From positions 1-64,000 of the forward strand of contig JAEEZY010000027.1 in assembly GCA_016292015.1 (NCBI GenBank): a stretch of 64,000 nt of DNA. Direction: 5' to 3'. This DNA is from Bacteroidales bacterium (GTDB lineage Bacteria > Bacteroidota > Bacteroidia > Bacteroidales > P3). The notes beneath the pieces were generated by a model that was given only the letters and a program-made list of their open reading frames with translations, ran no database searches and was not told the origin of the DNA. A program made the position numbers and the translations under genes. Positions 1 through 8,641 of the stretch are shown here, one piece after another (position 1 is the stretch's first letter; every line of letters starts with the position of its first letter).

Positions 1-54
1 CCACTCTCTCCGCCGAATACATATCCTTTGTTCAGGCCGAAATCAACCTCCGCC

Positions 55-140
55 CCAGAAAACTTTTGAACTTCCTTACACCAAAATATAAATTTATGCT
101 ATATTTGCACAACAGCGTTGCACTTGGTTGTTGAGTCTAC
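55..140. repeat. Dispersed repeat, copy A
   Basis: About 85 bp that align with 47911-47995. Shared blocks include AGAAAACTTT near the start, CCAAAATATAAATTTA (81-96 here), and GTTGCACTTGG followed by GTTGAG and CTAC near the end. Copy A carries an intact TATATTTG octamer; copy B has lost it. The pair looks like a relic of a mobile element end or a MITE, but no transposase or target duplication is visible, so its class is unknown. Confidence 0.6.
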
Positions 141-188
141 ACGTTCACAATTCTGGAGGCTTTTTTAACTATTTTTAAAATTTATTAG

Positions 189-196
189 TACTTTTG
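189..196 (+). promoter_or_regulatory. Bacteroidota -7 promoter element (gpsA)
   Basis: TACTTTTG matches the TAnnTTTG -7 consensus of the Bacteroidota primary sigma factor. It lies about 104 bases before the gpsA start. A clear -33 TTG at the usual 19-21 nt spacing is not obvious. It probably drives gpsA and the overlapping acyltransferase gene. Confidence 0.45.
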
Positions 197-299
197 CAAA
201 CCGTATATGGCATAGGTGTAAACCGACAGCTCGCTTAAATTCACGCCATTACTAACATGAAGTCAGAGAGTTAAAGCCTGTGTCCGTAAAAGAACAAAC

Positions 300-1154
300 A
301 TGAAAATATCACTTATCGGCAGTGGCAGTTGGGCCACAGAAATAGAGAGGTTGATTAGAGAACACGGAGTTGAATTGTGTTGGTGGAAACGTAAAGACGG
401 ACGTCCCATCACAGAAGCTATAGAAGCTTCGGACGACATCTTGCTGGCAGTGCCTTCGCCGTTTCTTTATGAGTTGCTATCGCCGCTGGATGCACATGTT
501 TTTGACGGCAAGAACGTAATCTCGGCAGTGAAAGGCTTTCTGCCAGAGACACATCAATCGGTAACCACCTTCCTGAAAGAGCGATTCAATGTGGGCGAGG
601 AGCGCCTGTGTGTCATAGGCGGTCCGTCGCATGCCGAGGAGGTGTCGCGCGGGCAGATGGGAGCGCTGACGGTGGCCAGCCCCAACAGAGAACTGACCAA
701 ACAGGTGTGTGCGATGCTGCGCTCGACGGTGATGCGATGCACCCCATCAAGCGACATGCACCGTCTGGAGAGAGCAGCCACGTTGAAGAACATATATGCG
801 GTGGCCGTGGGAATATGCCGAGGAATCGGAGGAGGCGACAACTGCACAGGAATGCTGGTGGCGGCCATTCTGAAAGAGGTTACGAGAGCCGCCAAGTTTG
901 ACGAAAATGCGGTGGCAGACTTGCTGGCCACTTGTTATTCGGAGCTCAGCAGGAACTTCACGCTGGGACGCATGATAGGCCAGGGGATAGATGTGAAGAC
1001 CGCGCTTGAGCAGATGCCCATGATACCGGAAGGGTACTATGCGGCACAGAGTTTCGACCAGATAAGAGAAGGCGCCAAGCTACCGATAGCGCAGACGGTC
1101 TGCGACATACTGCTTGACGGATCGCCGACCGACCATATTCTGCAGTTTGAATGA
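300..1154 (+). CDS. gpsA: NAD(P)H-dependent glycerol-3-phosphate dehydrogenase
   Basis: Converts dihydroxyacetone phosphate to sn-glycerol 3-phosphate, the backbone for phospholipid synthesis, in the cytoplasm. The 284-residue protein opens with the Rossmann nucleotide loop GSGSWATE (residues 7-14). It carries the family block GGPSHAEEV (107-115) and the LKN segment whose lysine (K163) matches the catalytic lysine of this family. The GGGDN stretch after it fits the substrate-binding region. It is somewhat shorter than the 330-residue E. coli enzyme. Its stop overlaps the start of the next gene (ATGA at 1151-1154), and that product is a glycerolipid-type acyltransferase, so the two genes make a coherent phospholipid-entry pair. 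Assignment is secure. Confidence 0.95.
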   Translation: MKISLIGSGSWATEIERLIREHGVELCWWKRKDGRPITEAIEASDDILLAVPSPFLYELLSPLDAHVFDGKNVISAVKGFLPETHQSVTTFLKERFNVGEERLCVIGGPSHAEEVSRGQMGALTVASPNRELTKQVCAMLRSTVMRCTPSSDMHRLERAATLKNIYAVAVGICRGIGGGDNCTGMLVAAILKEVTRAAKFDENAVADLLATCYSELSRNFTLGRMIGQGIDVKTALEQMPMIPEGYYAAQSFDQIREGAKLPIAQTVCDILLDGSPTDHILQFE

Positions 1155-2134
1155 TGGATAACCCGGAAATACATGACGCGTTTGTCCGACTCTCGCAGTC
1201 GGAGAATGTGCGTGTGGTTTCGCGGTGGGCTTATCCAGAGAAGGCATCGGACTATCTGTCGAAGAAGATAGCTGGATTGCAGACGGTGTTGGAATTCCAG
1301 CGGGATATCATGATACCGCTGGCACATGTGGTGCTTCAGCGAACAGCACGAGGGTTTACTTTTTCGGGTCTCGAGAACCTCACCCACAAGCCGACGCTGT
1401 TCATCTCCAACCATAGGGACATAGTGTTGGACGCCTATTTTATGCAGGTCATACTGCTTGAAAACGGGTTTGAGACGTCGCAGATTATTGCGGGCACAAA
1501 CCTATATGTCAACGAGTTTGTGACGGATATAGCGCTCTGCAACAAGATTATAGCCATTGGGCGAGGAGGATCGAAGCGCGGATTTGGAGAGCAGATGATG
1601 CAGATAAGCGGAGAGTTGAGACAGTCGCTTGCGGCAGCTGACGGACGAGGTTCGTCGGTATGGATAGCGCAGAGGAACGGACGCACCAAGGACAGGATAG
1701 ACAAGACAGACCCGTCGATAATACACATGCTCAGCATGACAGGCTCAATAGCCGACTATCGTATAGTGCCAGTGACGATTACATACGAGTTGGAGCCCAA
1801 CGCTGCGTACAAGGCGCGACATCTGTGGCATCTTGACCATCCGGAGGCGACGCTTGAGGAGAACTATATGGAGCAGATGCTCGGCAGCATATTGCAGAAC
1901 AAAGGGCATGTACATTACAGTTTCCACCCTGCCATCGACCTTGGATGTCCTGAAGGGCTTTCAAACAAAGAGTACTACCAGCTTGTGGCGCACCGCATAG
2001 ACGAGGAGATACTCAGCGGCTACCACTACTGGCCGAAGGACGAGCTTGTGGAGCGCCAATGGCAGGCAATGACCGAAGCCGCGCCTGAGGAGGTGAGGCC
2101 GTATATGCAGGCCTTTGCCCCGCAGTACCAATAG
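1151..2134 (+). CDS. 1-acyl-sn-glycerol-3-phosphate / glycerol-3-phosphate type acyltransferase
   Basis: A 327-residue PlsC/PlsB-superfamily acyltransferase, predicted to add an acyl chain to glycerol 3-phosphate or lysophosphatidate. The block SNHRDIVLD (residues 86-94) corresponds to the NHX4D catalytic motif, although here the terminal Asp is one residue further than in the textbook spacing; an Asp also sits two residues after the His. A second block, WIAQRNGRTKDR, resembles the downstream Gly/Arg substrate-binding motif. The gene starts inside the gpsA stop codon (4-bp overlap), so translational coupling is likely. It ends 2 bp from the convergent PNGase-like gene with no terminator between them. 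The exact acyl acceptor is an inference from gpsA linkage. Confidence 0.82.
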   Translation: MMDNPEIHDAFVRLSQSENVRVVSRWAYPEKASDYLSKKIAGLQTVLEFQRDIMIPLAHVVLQRTARGFTFSGLENLTHKPTLFISNHRDIVLDAYFMQVILLENGFETSQIIAGTNLYVNEFVTDIALCNKIIAIGRGGSKRGFGEQMMQISGELRQSLAAADGRGSSVWIAQRNGRTKDRIDKTDPSIIHMLSMTGSIADYRIVPVTITYELEPNAAYKARHLWHLDHPEATLEENYMEQMLGSILQNKGHVHYSFHPAIDLGCPEGLSNKEYYQLVAHRIDEEILSGYHYWPKDELVERQWQAMTEAAPEEVRPYMQAFAPQYQ

Positions 2135-2136
2135 TT

Positions 2137-3846
2137 TTATTCGTTGTATTCCAGTATGAGGCAGCCGCTGACCGACCAGTGGCTGAACATGCCTTCTACC
2201 GATTCTCCCTGTGGAATGGCGACGGTGAGGGTGTGCGGTTTGCCATCGGCCCATGGGCTAAGGTCGAAATAGACGGGCTGGGTGGCAGTTCCGGGGCACC
2301 AGCCTGAGCGGGAGTAGTCGCTGCTGGAGAGGCCGTTCCAGAAATTGCCGCTCACAGGGTTGAGGTCGCGGTAGCAGCCGCAGTCCTGACGCCAGGGTGT
2401 GTGTGTGAATACGGGTTTGCCGTCGATAAGTATGGTGTTGGTCTTGGGTACAAACTCGTCGCCGCCGTCCCAGCCGCCGTGGCCTGTGCTGATGTAGCGG
2501 AGTTTGGCCGAGACGGGGTTCTTGAACGGGACGGTGAAGGTGCAGGTCAGTGAGTCGGTGGCAAAGAGTTTGCCATAGTTCTGCCCCGCCATCTCCAGCA
2601 CGTTGCAGGTGTTGAAGAGTGAAATCAGCTGAGGAGGAATATCGTTGAGGTTGAACCCGTAGTCGTTGGGGTAGGACTTGATGTCCATAGTCAGCAGATG
2701 TCCGCCGCGGTCGTAGTTGCCAATCCACGCGCCTATATATACGGTGCCGCCGCGATACAGGTCTGTGATTTCCTGACGGTAATAGGTCTCGGGCCGCCAG
2801 TCGATACCGAAGTCTTTCATGCGCTCGTTGAAATGACCCACGCCGAATGGGGTGAAGAATCGCACCAGTTCGATAGGTGGCTCGTAATAGGTGTCTGAGT
2901 TCTGCACGATGCTTATGCCCTGATAACGCTGTCCGTCGCGGCCAGTGAAGATGGGTAGCGAGTCGGGGTGGTTGTTGATGCCGTCGAAAAACGTCGGATT
3001 GCAGTTGGGGTAGATGACAAATACGGACCCTGTCCGGTCGTAGGCGTCGCCGTTGCTTTGCTGGTGTAGCTCTACAAAATGCTGGTAGTGACCTGGCAGC
3101 CGTGGCAAATCGACTCGCTTGAGTATAAGGGTGCCTCCGGCATAGTGGAGAACGGTGTCGTATGGTATGTCTTTAATGCCGCCGTTGATATGGGCGTTCT
3201 CCTTGCCCCAGCACAACTGCTCGTGGTCGAAGACGCGGGTGGTGATAACCAGCCGCTCTTTCTTGATGCGGTCGAGTTCGCGGGGGGAGACGCGGGTCGA
3301 ATTTTGAATTACGAATTCCGTATTTTGAGGTTTAATTTTTTTGTTGTATTCCGCTTTGACCAGTTTCAGGAGCATCTGGCCGTTGCGTGAGAAGGAGCGC
3401 AGAACACCGTGTGCGAGGCCGTAGTGGGGCAGTGGGTTGACGTTGATGTTGCTCGATTCGTCCATGTCGAATACGAGCGAGTTGCTGTTGATGGAACATT
3501 TGTGCTGTGTGCCTTCGACGGTCCACTCTATGTCGTTGCGCGCCAGACCTCGGCGGTAATAGTATGAGGTGCCGTCGGCGAAAGTGGCGACTACGGTGAT
3601 GCTGTCGGCGTCGTAGTCAACGTATGTGCTCTCGGAGGCATATCCTGGGATAAGTGTCCCTTCGGGGTTGGCGGATTGTATTTCGATGCTGTTGCCGTTG
3701 CGGATAACGGTGATGAACGAGGTGTCGATTGATTCGCCGTATTCAACCTGCTGATAGACGAAGCGGTTGGCGTTTTTGGGTAATTTGGTTTGTGACAGGG
3801 CCGGAAGGGCGATGACGACGGCGAGGAGGATTGTCAGCTGTTTCAT
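2137..3846 (-). CDS. Peptide-N-glycosidase F-like secreted deglycosidase
   Basis: The C-terminal half matches PNGase F, which releases N-linked glycans by cleaving the glycosylamine bond to Asn. Conserved family blocks are GHGGW, PWRQDCGCYRD, SGNFWNGLSSSDYSR and GWCPGT in the last 120 residues. D270 in YDRTGSVFV aligns by eye with catalytic Asp60 of Elizabethkingia PNGase F, and E464 in GDEF with Glu206. The Glu118 position appears to be Gly (VYIGAW against IYTETW), which may alter activity. The roughly 200 residues before the catalytic part resemble the extra N-terminal domain of some PNGase F relatives. I chose the ATG at 3846 because MKQLTILLAVVIALPALS is a signal peptide; the frame stays open further upstream but overlaps the flippase gene. 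The predicted mature N-terminus is Gln. Last gene of a four-gene operon. Confidence 0.88.
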   Translation of the reverse strand: MKQLTILLAVVIALPALSQTKLPKNANRFVYQQVEYGESIDTSFITVIRNGNSIEIQSANPEGTLIPGYASESTYVDYDADSITVVATFADGTSYYYRRGLARNDIEWTVEGTQHKCSINSNSLVFDMDESSNINVNPLPHYGLAHGVLRSFSRNGQMLLKLVKAEYNKKIKPQNTEFVIQNSTRVSPRELDRIKKERLVITTRVFDHEQLCWGKENAHINGGIKDIPYDTVLHYAGGTLILKRVDLPRLPGHYQHFVELHQQSNGDAYDRTGSVFVIYPNCNPTFFDGINNHPDSLPIFTGRDGQRYQGISIVQNSDTYYEPPIELVRFFTPFGVGHFNERMKDFGIDWRPETYYRQEITDLYRGGTVYIGAWIGNYDRGGHLLTMDIKSYPNDYGFNLNDIPPQLISLFNTCNVLEMAGQNYGKLFATDSLTCTFTVPFKNPVSAKLRYISTGHGGWDGGDEFVPKTNTILIDGKPVFTHTPWRQDCGCYRDLNPVSGNFWNGLSSSDYSRSGWCPGTATQPVYFDLSPWADGKPHTLTVAIPQGESVEGMFSHWSVSGCLILEYNE

Positions 3847-3857
3847 GCAATTGAATG

Positions 3858-5123
3858 TTATTGGCGTAAGGATTGGTCGTGGCGGTGCAGCAGGCGGCCG
3901 TACCATACGAGGCGTAGAATGATGACCAGCGAGCTGGCGGCGGCGTAGAGCTGGATGGCGAGGAGGAAGTCTTTGCGCAAAATGCCGATGGAGAGAGCAA
4001 GGACTCGGAGGAGAAGAGAGACGAGAGAGAAGTAGAACTCGCCCTGTTGCTTGGAGAGGGCGTAAGGTATGGCGAGGAGAGAATTGGCGGCAAGGAGAAT
4101 CCACATCCAGGGCAGGAGAGCGTGGAAGAAGGGTGCGGAGCCAGCCCATTTGGAGCCGAAGACGAAGCTGAAGAGAGGCTCGGCATAGAGATAGAGGAGA
4201 GCGAAGACAGGGAGAGAGGCGAGGCTCACGGTAAGGGCGAAGCGAGTTATGAGATGGCCGAGAGGCATGCGGTTGTGCAGGCGCTCGTCTATTTCGACGT
4301 AGAGAACACGCTCGGCAGCGATGTTGAAGACGTTGACGGGACGGAAGGTGAAGGTGAGAGCGAGCCCGTAGAGCCCTATCTGAGAGTCGGGAACGGCGAT
4401 GGCGGTAGCGAGCCAGATGAAAGGGAGGTTGCTAGAGAGAGAGTCGATGAAATCTTTTGGAGCGGTGAAGAGAGGGAACTTGCGGAACTTGCGAGCTGCG
4501 GCGAGGCATTCGTCACGGGATACGTCTTTTTGCAAGGGGAGTTTATGGAGATTGATGAGATAGTTGATGTTGCCAGCGGCTTGACCGAGTACGGTGCCCA
4601 AGGGGAGACCAATGAAGTGGAGAGGACGCAGGAAGCCGAGGGCAATCTTGAGGAGAGCACCGCCGGCGGATATGGAGGTGTCGGACCATACAATTTGGCT
4701 GAATTTTCTGAAACGGTTGAAGAGAGCGGCATAGACCCTTGTTGTGCCGCAGAAGAAGACCATGAAGGGGATGAGGACAGTGATCCATCCGATGGATAGC
4801 AGTTTGCCCGGGAGACAATGGAAGAGATTGAGTATGATGATGATGACAAAGATGGAGAGAGAAACTGTGGTGTTGAGCTTCAGTGAGAAGCGATAGATGG
4901 CGGAAGCCTCGCGGTCGGAGTCGGCGATGACGGGAGCGAGCTCGTACTTGCATGTGGAGAGGATGATGAGAACCTCGATGTAGCTGTAGAAGATATTGAA
5001 AACGCCGAAGTCGGCAGGAGAGTAAATGCGAGTGAGGATAAGGTAGGAAAGCAGCGTGATGCCCTGAGCCAGGACGCTTCCGGAGAGGAGGGTGGCGAGA
5101 GGCTTGAGGAGGCGGGATTTCAT
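3858..5123 (-). CDS. Polysaccharide/lipid-linked oligosaccharide flippase (Wzx, MOP superfamily)
   Basis: A 421-residue polytopic inner-membrane protein with about twelve hydrophobic segments. The N-terminus (residues 1-50) has the hallmark of O-antigen or polysaccharide export flippases: LSGSVLAQGITLLSYLILTR followed by RIYSPADFG. Such proteins move undecaprenyl-linked glycans across the inner membrane. It lies 11 bp upstream of the PNGase F-like gene and 10 bp downstream of the VWA gene, so the operon pairs glycan export with a glycan-cleaving enzyme and a sugar-associated ATP-grasp protein. No Wzy polymerase or glycosyltransferase is adjacent, which is unusual for a capsule or O-antigen locus; the substrate is unknown. 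Confidence 0.85.
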   Translation of the reverse strand: MKSRLLKPLATLLSGSVLAQGITLLSYLILTRIYSPADFGVFNIFYSYIEVLIILSTCKYELAPVIADSDREASAIYRFSLKLNTTVSLSIFVIIIILNLFHCLPGKLLSIGWITVLIPFMVFFCGTTRVYAALFNRFRKFSQIVWSDTSISAGGALLKIALGFLRPLHFIGLPLGTVLGQAAGNINYLINLHKLPLQKDVSRDECLAAARKFRKFPLFTAPKDFIDSLSSNLPFIWLATAIAVPDSQIGLYGLALTFTFRPVNVFNIAAERVLYVEIDERLHNRMPLGHLITRFALTVSLASLPVFALLYLYAEPLFSFVFGSKWAGSAPFFHALLPWMWILLAANSLLAIPYALSKQQGEFYFSLVSLLLRVLALSIGILRKDFLLAIQLYAAASSLVIILRLVWYGRLLHRHDQSLRQ

Positions 5124-5133
5124 GGCAGCGGGA

Positions 5134-7278
5134 TTAGATTTCGGAGTGGAACTTGCGGATGACCCATTCGGCAGAGAAGAGAAGGAGAATCACGAGGAGC
5201 ACCCACCAGAGCGAGGCCAGGGAATGGTTGACGGCATGGGAGTGGATGACGGTCTTGAGGTCGGAACGAGAGAGGAGCCAAGACTCGATGCTGTCGAGTT
5301 GAGAGGGATAGGCGAGGAGAGCTCCCGTTTCGGAGGAGATGGTACGCAAGAGAGCGTGGTCGGCAGTGATAGAGGCGCTTTCGATGTCGGATTTGGAGAC
5401 AATGAAGATGCCGTCGTCAGAGTAGTTTTTGCCAGCCAATGAGGTGGAGGCATGGAAGGAGTAGCGCCCCTCGGGGAGGAAGCCGAGGTCGAGACGGTAG
5501 GAAGAGGCGCGACGGCTGAAGAGGTATTCGACAGGATTGGCCGATTGCTTGCTTTCGGGATTGTCGGTTTGAGACAGAGGTTTGAGAGAGAGTTTTACGT
5601 CGGGGGTGTTGGTGGGTTCGAGGTTGTCGTCGAGCAGCTCGGCAGAGAGGAGGACGTGGTCGTCGTGGCGGACGATGTCGGGGACGGAGACGCGGAGGCG
5701 TTTGGATGTTGAGTTGGAGCATACGAAGCGGACGAGTTGAGAGACGAGCTGGTCGAAGAAGAGCGAGCGGCCGTTTTTAGAGAGGTCGTGAAGACGCCAG
5801 CGCCAGATACCTTCGCCGAAGATGAAGGCAGAGCGGGAAGAGGCGGAGGAGACGGCGAAGAGAGGTATGTCGGATGTGATGTTGCCAATACGAGAGAAGA
5901 AAAGCGTCTGGACGGAGGGGGAGACATCGTAGTTGCCGAAAGGAGCCTGGAGAGGAGGTTGCTGAGAGACGGCGTCGAGCAAGGCGGCGTCGAGGGAGAA
6001 GGAAGCGAAAGAGGGATTGGGAGCGGCGACGGCATCGACAGAGCTGCGTAGAGAGGTATTGATGGAGACGCCGGTATGGAGAGCGTTGAAGGCATCGAGG
6101 TCGGTGGCAGAGCCGAGGATGTAGAGAGCCGGTATGTCGAGCTGCTGGAGAGCGGGAGGGATGGCAGCGGTGCCGGCAGAGGGAATCTGGTGGAGGATGG
6201 CGAGGTCGAAGGGGTGATTGTTTGTTTGGTTGGAGTTCAGTTGTTTCAAGAATTCGTCGGGGGAGAGGACGGAGACGTCTATGCCATCGTTGGCTTCGAG
6301 TGCGCGCCGCAGAGCGGCCACATCGGGGTGAGGGGCAGCGGCGACGAGAGCGACGTGCTGACGCTGGTCGAGGACGCGGACATGGAGAGAGAAGGAGTTG
6401 TTGGAGACGGAGTGTTCGCCGTCGGCAGCTGAGAGGGAAATGGAATAGGTTTGGAGACCTGGGCGGTCGGCGAGGAGCAGGAAAGAGATAGAGGAGGAGA
6501 AGCGGTCGGAAGAGTAGTCAATCTCCTGTGAATAGATTTTTTTGCCGTCATGAGAGACGGAGAGAGAGGCACGCTGCCCTTTGAGGCGGTTGGCCACTAC
6601 GGTCACTTCGACGGGGAATTTACGAGAGAGCGAGACCTCGCGGTTGCAGCGGACATGAGAGATGCGAGCGTCGCGCAAGACGGTGGTGTCGCCGAGGGCG
6701 ACAGTATAGATGGGGCAGGGGATCCGCCGAGCTGCGGTGAGCGGGTTGAGGCCGTGGTTGTAGATGCCGTCGGAGGCGAGGATGACGGCACCGAGGTTGG
6801 AGCCTTCATAGAGTTCGGAAATATGGTTGAGGACGGCGGCGAGGTCGGTTTGCGATTCGGAGAAGGAAGGCTTGATGTCGCCGGCAGAGGGTTCGGAAAC
6901 GGATTGTCCGAAAGAGTAGGAGAGGACCTCGTAGTTGCGGGAGAGGTGAGAGCGGAGCCGGTTGAGAGAAGGGAGGTAGTCGGAGCGATAGAATGAGGAG
7001 TCGGCGGTGAGGCTGATGGAACGGGAGTTGTCTTGAGCGATGATGACGAGCGGCTTTTCTTTTTCGTGGCGGATGTGAGTGACGAGCGGAGAGAGGAGAA
7101 GGAAGCTTACAAGCGAAACCGACAGGAAGCGCAATATGGCGAGAATGAGTCGTACACGTTCAGGCAGCTGCGGACGCCGCTGGCCGAAGGGGATATAGTA
7201 GAGAAGGGCGGCAAAGAGAGCGCCCGCCACAAGGCAGAGAAGGTAGAAATACCAGGGATAGTCAATGGTGAGGTGCAT
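5134..7278 (-). CDS. VWA-domain membrane protein, Bacteroidota-specific type
   Basis: A 714-residue protein of unknown function. Two membrane segments (about residues 11-30 and 43-63) are followed by a von Willebrand A-like domain with the metal-site motif DNSRS (DxSxS, residues 83-87) and a second Asp in LASDGIYNHG. The middle section resembles the beta-sandwich and glutamine-amidotransferase-like region found with such VWA domains. A last membrane helix near residues 690-707 precedes a short basic tail. I start at the ATG at 7278 (MHLTIDYPWYFYLL) because the longer open frame runs into the upstream ATP-grasp gene. The gene uses TCT/TCC/CTC codons heavily, making the opposite strand unusually GAGA-rich. 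It lies between the ATP-grasp and flippase genes in one operon. Confidence 0.75.
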   Translation of the reverse strand: MHLTIDYPWYFYLLCLVAGALFAALLYYIPFGQRRPQLPERVRLILAILRFLSVSLVSFLLLSPLVTHIRHEKEKPLVIIAQDNSRSISLTADSSFYRSDYLPSLNRLRSHLSRNYEVLSYSFGQSVSEPSAGDIKPSFSESQTDLAAVLNHISELYEGSNLGAVILASDGIYNHGLNPLTAARRIPCPIYTVALGDTTVLRDARISHVRCNREVSLSRKFPVEVTVVANRLKGQRASLSVSHDGKKIYSQEIDYSSDRFSSSISFLLLADRPGLQTYSISLSAADGEHSVSNNSFSLHVRVLDQRQHVALVAAAPHPDVAALRRALEANDGIDVSVLSPDEFLKQLNSNQTNNHPFDLAILHQIPSAGTAAIPPALQQLDIPALYILGSATDLDAFNALHTGVSINTSLRSSVDAVAAPNPSFASFSLDAALLDAVSQQPPLQAPFGNYDVSPSVQTLFFSRIGNITSDIPLFAVSSASSRSAFIFGEGIWRWRLHDLSKNGRSLFFDQLVSQLVRFVCSNSTSKRLRVSVPDIVRHDDHVLLSAELLDDNLEPTNTPDVKLSLKPLSQTDNPESKQSANPVEYLFSRRASSYRLDLGFLPEGRYSFHASTSLAGKNYSDDGIFIVSKSDIESASITADHALLRTISSETGALLAYPSQLDSIESWLLSRSDLKTVIHSHAVNHSLASLWWVLLVILLLFSAEWVIRKFHSEI

Positions 7279-7330
7279 TGGAAACGTCGGTTGGATTCGG
7301 GGTGCAAAGTTACAAAGATTAAGGGATATA

Positions 7331-8458
7331 TCAGTAACGCAGGATGCGTGTGGGGTTGTTAAGCAGGCAGTATTCGACAATCTCGTCGGCATAGTCGCCA
7401 AAAGCGGAACCAGATGTGTATTGGAAGAACCAAGTGCTGAAGAACTGGATGTTGAACTCCAACAGGCAGGGTTTGTCATTGGAGTCCAAGGCGATGTCGA
7501 GAGCCAGCAGGCGGTGGTGTGGTAAGCGAGAGCATACATCCTTGCCGAAGGCGACAATGGCCTCCCATTCGGGTATGTGAAGGGATTGCAGATGCGGATA
7601 GGCTTGCAGTAGCGGCGATGGTTCGGCATGCTGGGTGAACAGAGTGTCGTCAAGAGAACCGTCAGGTTTTATGCCGACGAAGCGACCGCCCATGTGGACA
7701 TTGTCAACGAGGCTACCGTCGCCGCCGATGCGCAAGATGGAGCCGAGTAAATGACAGCGGTCGTCGGCGACGGAGCGGTAAACTGCGAGGCGGACGGTGT
7801 TGACGGAGGAGGGGTTGAACTGAGCGGTGAAGGCGCTTTGGCGTACGGCTTGCTGCATGATGAAGTCACCTTTCCAGCGATTTGTGAGGAGAGAGACGGT
7901 CAGCGGATTGTGGTCGGATGATGCGAACCAATGGCCGTTGTCGCTGGGTTGGAAGAGTTCTATGCCGTCGCCTTGAGTGGAGTTGTATGATGGTTTCACA
8001 ATCACGGCAGAATGGCCGTCGAGGAGAGAGCGAAGTTTGGAGTCGTCCAGGACGAGGTGTCGGTATTCGCTATCGTAGAAGTGCCCGTCAATACGGCGGC
8101 AGACGGTGGGAGGGAGAAAGCCTTGAGGGAGAAGGCGGTCGAAGATGTTCTTGTCGAGATAGGGGCCGCGCAGCTCTTCGGGGCAGAGGACCGGTTCGAT
8201 GAAGCAGTTGCAAACCTCCTCGGGCACGAAGTGAGGGTTGGAGCCGATGTAGTGATGGAAGACGCGATATTGACGAGGGCTGACTTTGACACCGAAACGC
8301 TGCCAATATGATAGCCATTCGGCTTCGCCCTCGCAGGGAGAGTCGGGGATGGAGTTATGTTGCATAACCTCCTTGTATTGGACATCGTTGAGGCGCTGGA
8401 GATGGCGGTAGTTGTGGTCGCGCAGTTTGTGTCGGACGAAGGTTTTGAGAAACTTCAT
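7331..8458 (-). CDS. Sugar-transfer-associated ATP-grasp protein
   Basis: A 375-residue member of the ATP-grasp family that is usually found among glycosyltransferases (sugar-transfer-associated ATP-grasp, PF14397). Visible elements are the VIVKPSYNSTQGDGI nucleotide-binding segment, the NTVRLAVYR block, the VDNVHMGGRFVGI stretch and a late LLALDIALDSNDKPCLLEFN segment with the acidic/Asn metal-ligand positions typical of ATP-grasp enzymes. These proteins are expected to ligate a carboxylate to an amine or similar group on a sugar or peptide, but no member with this context has a function that I know. First gene of the operon leading through VWA and flippase to the PNGase-like gene; a TATATTTG element lies 28 bases upstream. 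Confidence 0.82.
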   Translation of the reverse strand: MKFLKTFVRHKLRDHNYRHLQRLNDVQYKEVMQHNSIPDSPCEGEAEWLSYWQRFGVKVSPRQYRVFHHYIGSNPHFVPEEVCNCFIEPVLCPEELRGPYLDKNIFDRLLPQGFLPPTVCRRIDGHFYDSEYRHLVLDDSKLRSLLDGHSAVIVKPSYNSTQGDGIELFQPSDNGHWFASSDHNPLTVSLLTNRWKGDFIMQQAVRQSAFTAQFNPSSVNTVRLAVYRSVADDRCHLLGSILRIGGDGSLVDNVHMGGRFVGIKPDGSLDDTLFTQHAEPSPLLQAYPHLQSLHIPEWEAIVAFGKDVCSRLPHHRLLALDIALDSNDKPCLLEFNIQFFSTWFFQYTSGSAFGDYADEIVEYCLLNNPTRILRY

Positions 8459-8485
8459 GTGATTATCGGTGTGAAATTTTCAGTG

Positions 8486-8493
8486 CAAATATA
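8486..8493 (-). promoter_or_regulatory. Bacteroidota -7 element for the ATP-grasp/VWA/flippase/PNGase operon
   Basis: CAAATATA on the + strand is TATATTTG on the - strand, a match to TAnnTTTG. It ends 27 bases before the ATP-grasp start codon at 8458, giving a short leader. A -33 TTG at ideal spacing is not apparent. It is divergent from the promoter at 8591-8622. Confidence 0.5.
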
Positions 8494-8590
8494 TCAAAAT
8501 TTTCGCGAAGAGAGGAGAATTTGCAGAAAAGGCTGAGAGAAAGGGGATTTCGGGGATGAAGGGAAAGATAGATTTTTTAAGATTTTTTTG

Positions 8591-8622
8591 TTTGTAGGTG
8601 CAGAAAATATTTGCTATCTTTG
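8591..8622 (+). promoter_or_regulatory. Full-consensus Bacteroidota promoter with no obvious gene behind it
   Basis: TTTG at 8591-8594 and TATCTTTG at 8615-8622 are separated by 20 nt, the ideal arrangement of the -33 and -7 elements. Predicted transcription would begin near 8628. The first recognised gene downstream, holB, begins about 390 bases later and has its own promoter. Between them lie a 36-codon open frame, a hairpin and an 11-bp repeat array. Confidence 0.6.
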
Positions 8623-8641
8623 TAGTGTTGAAAAAATATTC

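Larger units (their letters stand above)
1..299. other. Leader and intergenic region before gpsA
   Basis: No convincing coding sequence is visible in these 299 bases. The stretch holds one copy of a dispersed repeat (about 55-140) and two -7 promoter-like octamers, TATATTTG at 100-107 and TACTTTTG at 189-196. The second is better placed for gpsA and would give a leader of roughly 95 bases. The window edge hides whatever lies upstream. Confidence 0.6.

Noticed and set aside
3847..4149. N-terminal extension of the PNGase F-like frame upstream of 3846
   Set aside because: It is Arg/Pro/His-rich, overlaps the flippase gene, and the ATG at 3846 starts a textbook signal peptide.
7279..7653. N-terminal extension of the VWA protein frame upstream of 7278
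   Set aside because: It overlaps the end of the ATP-grasp gene and lacks protein-like character, whereas MHLTIDYPWYFYLL matches family starts.
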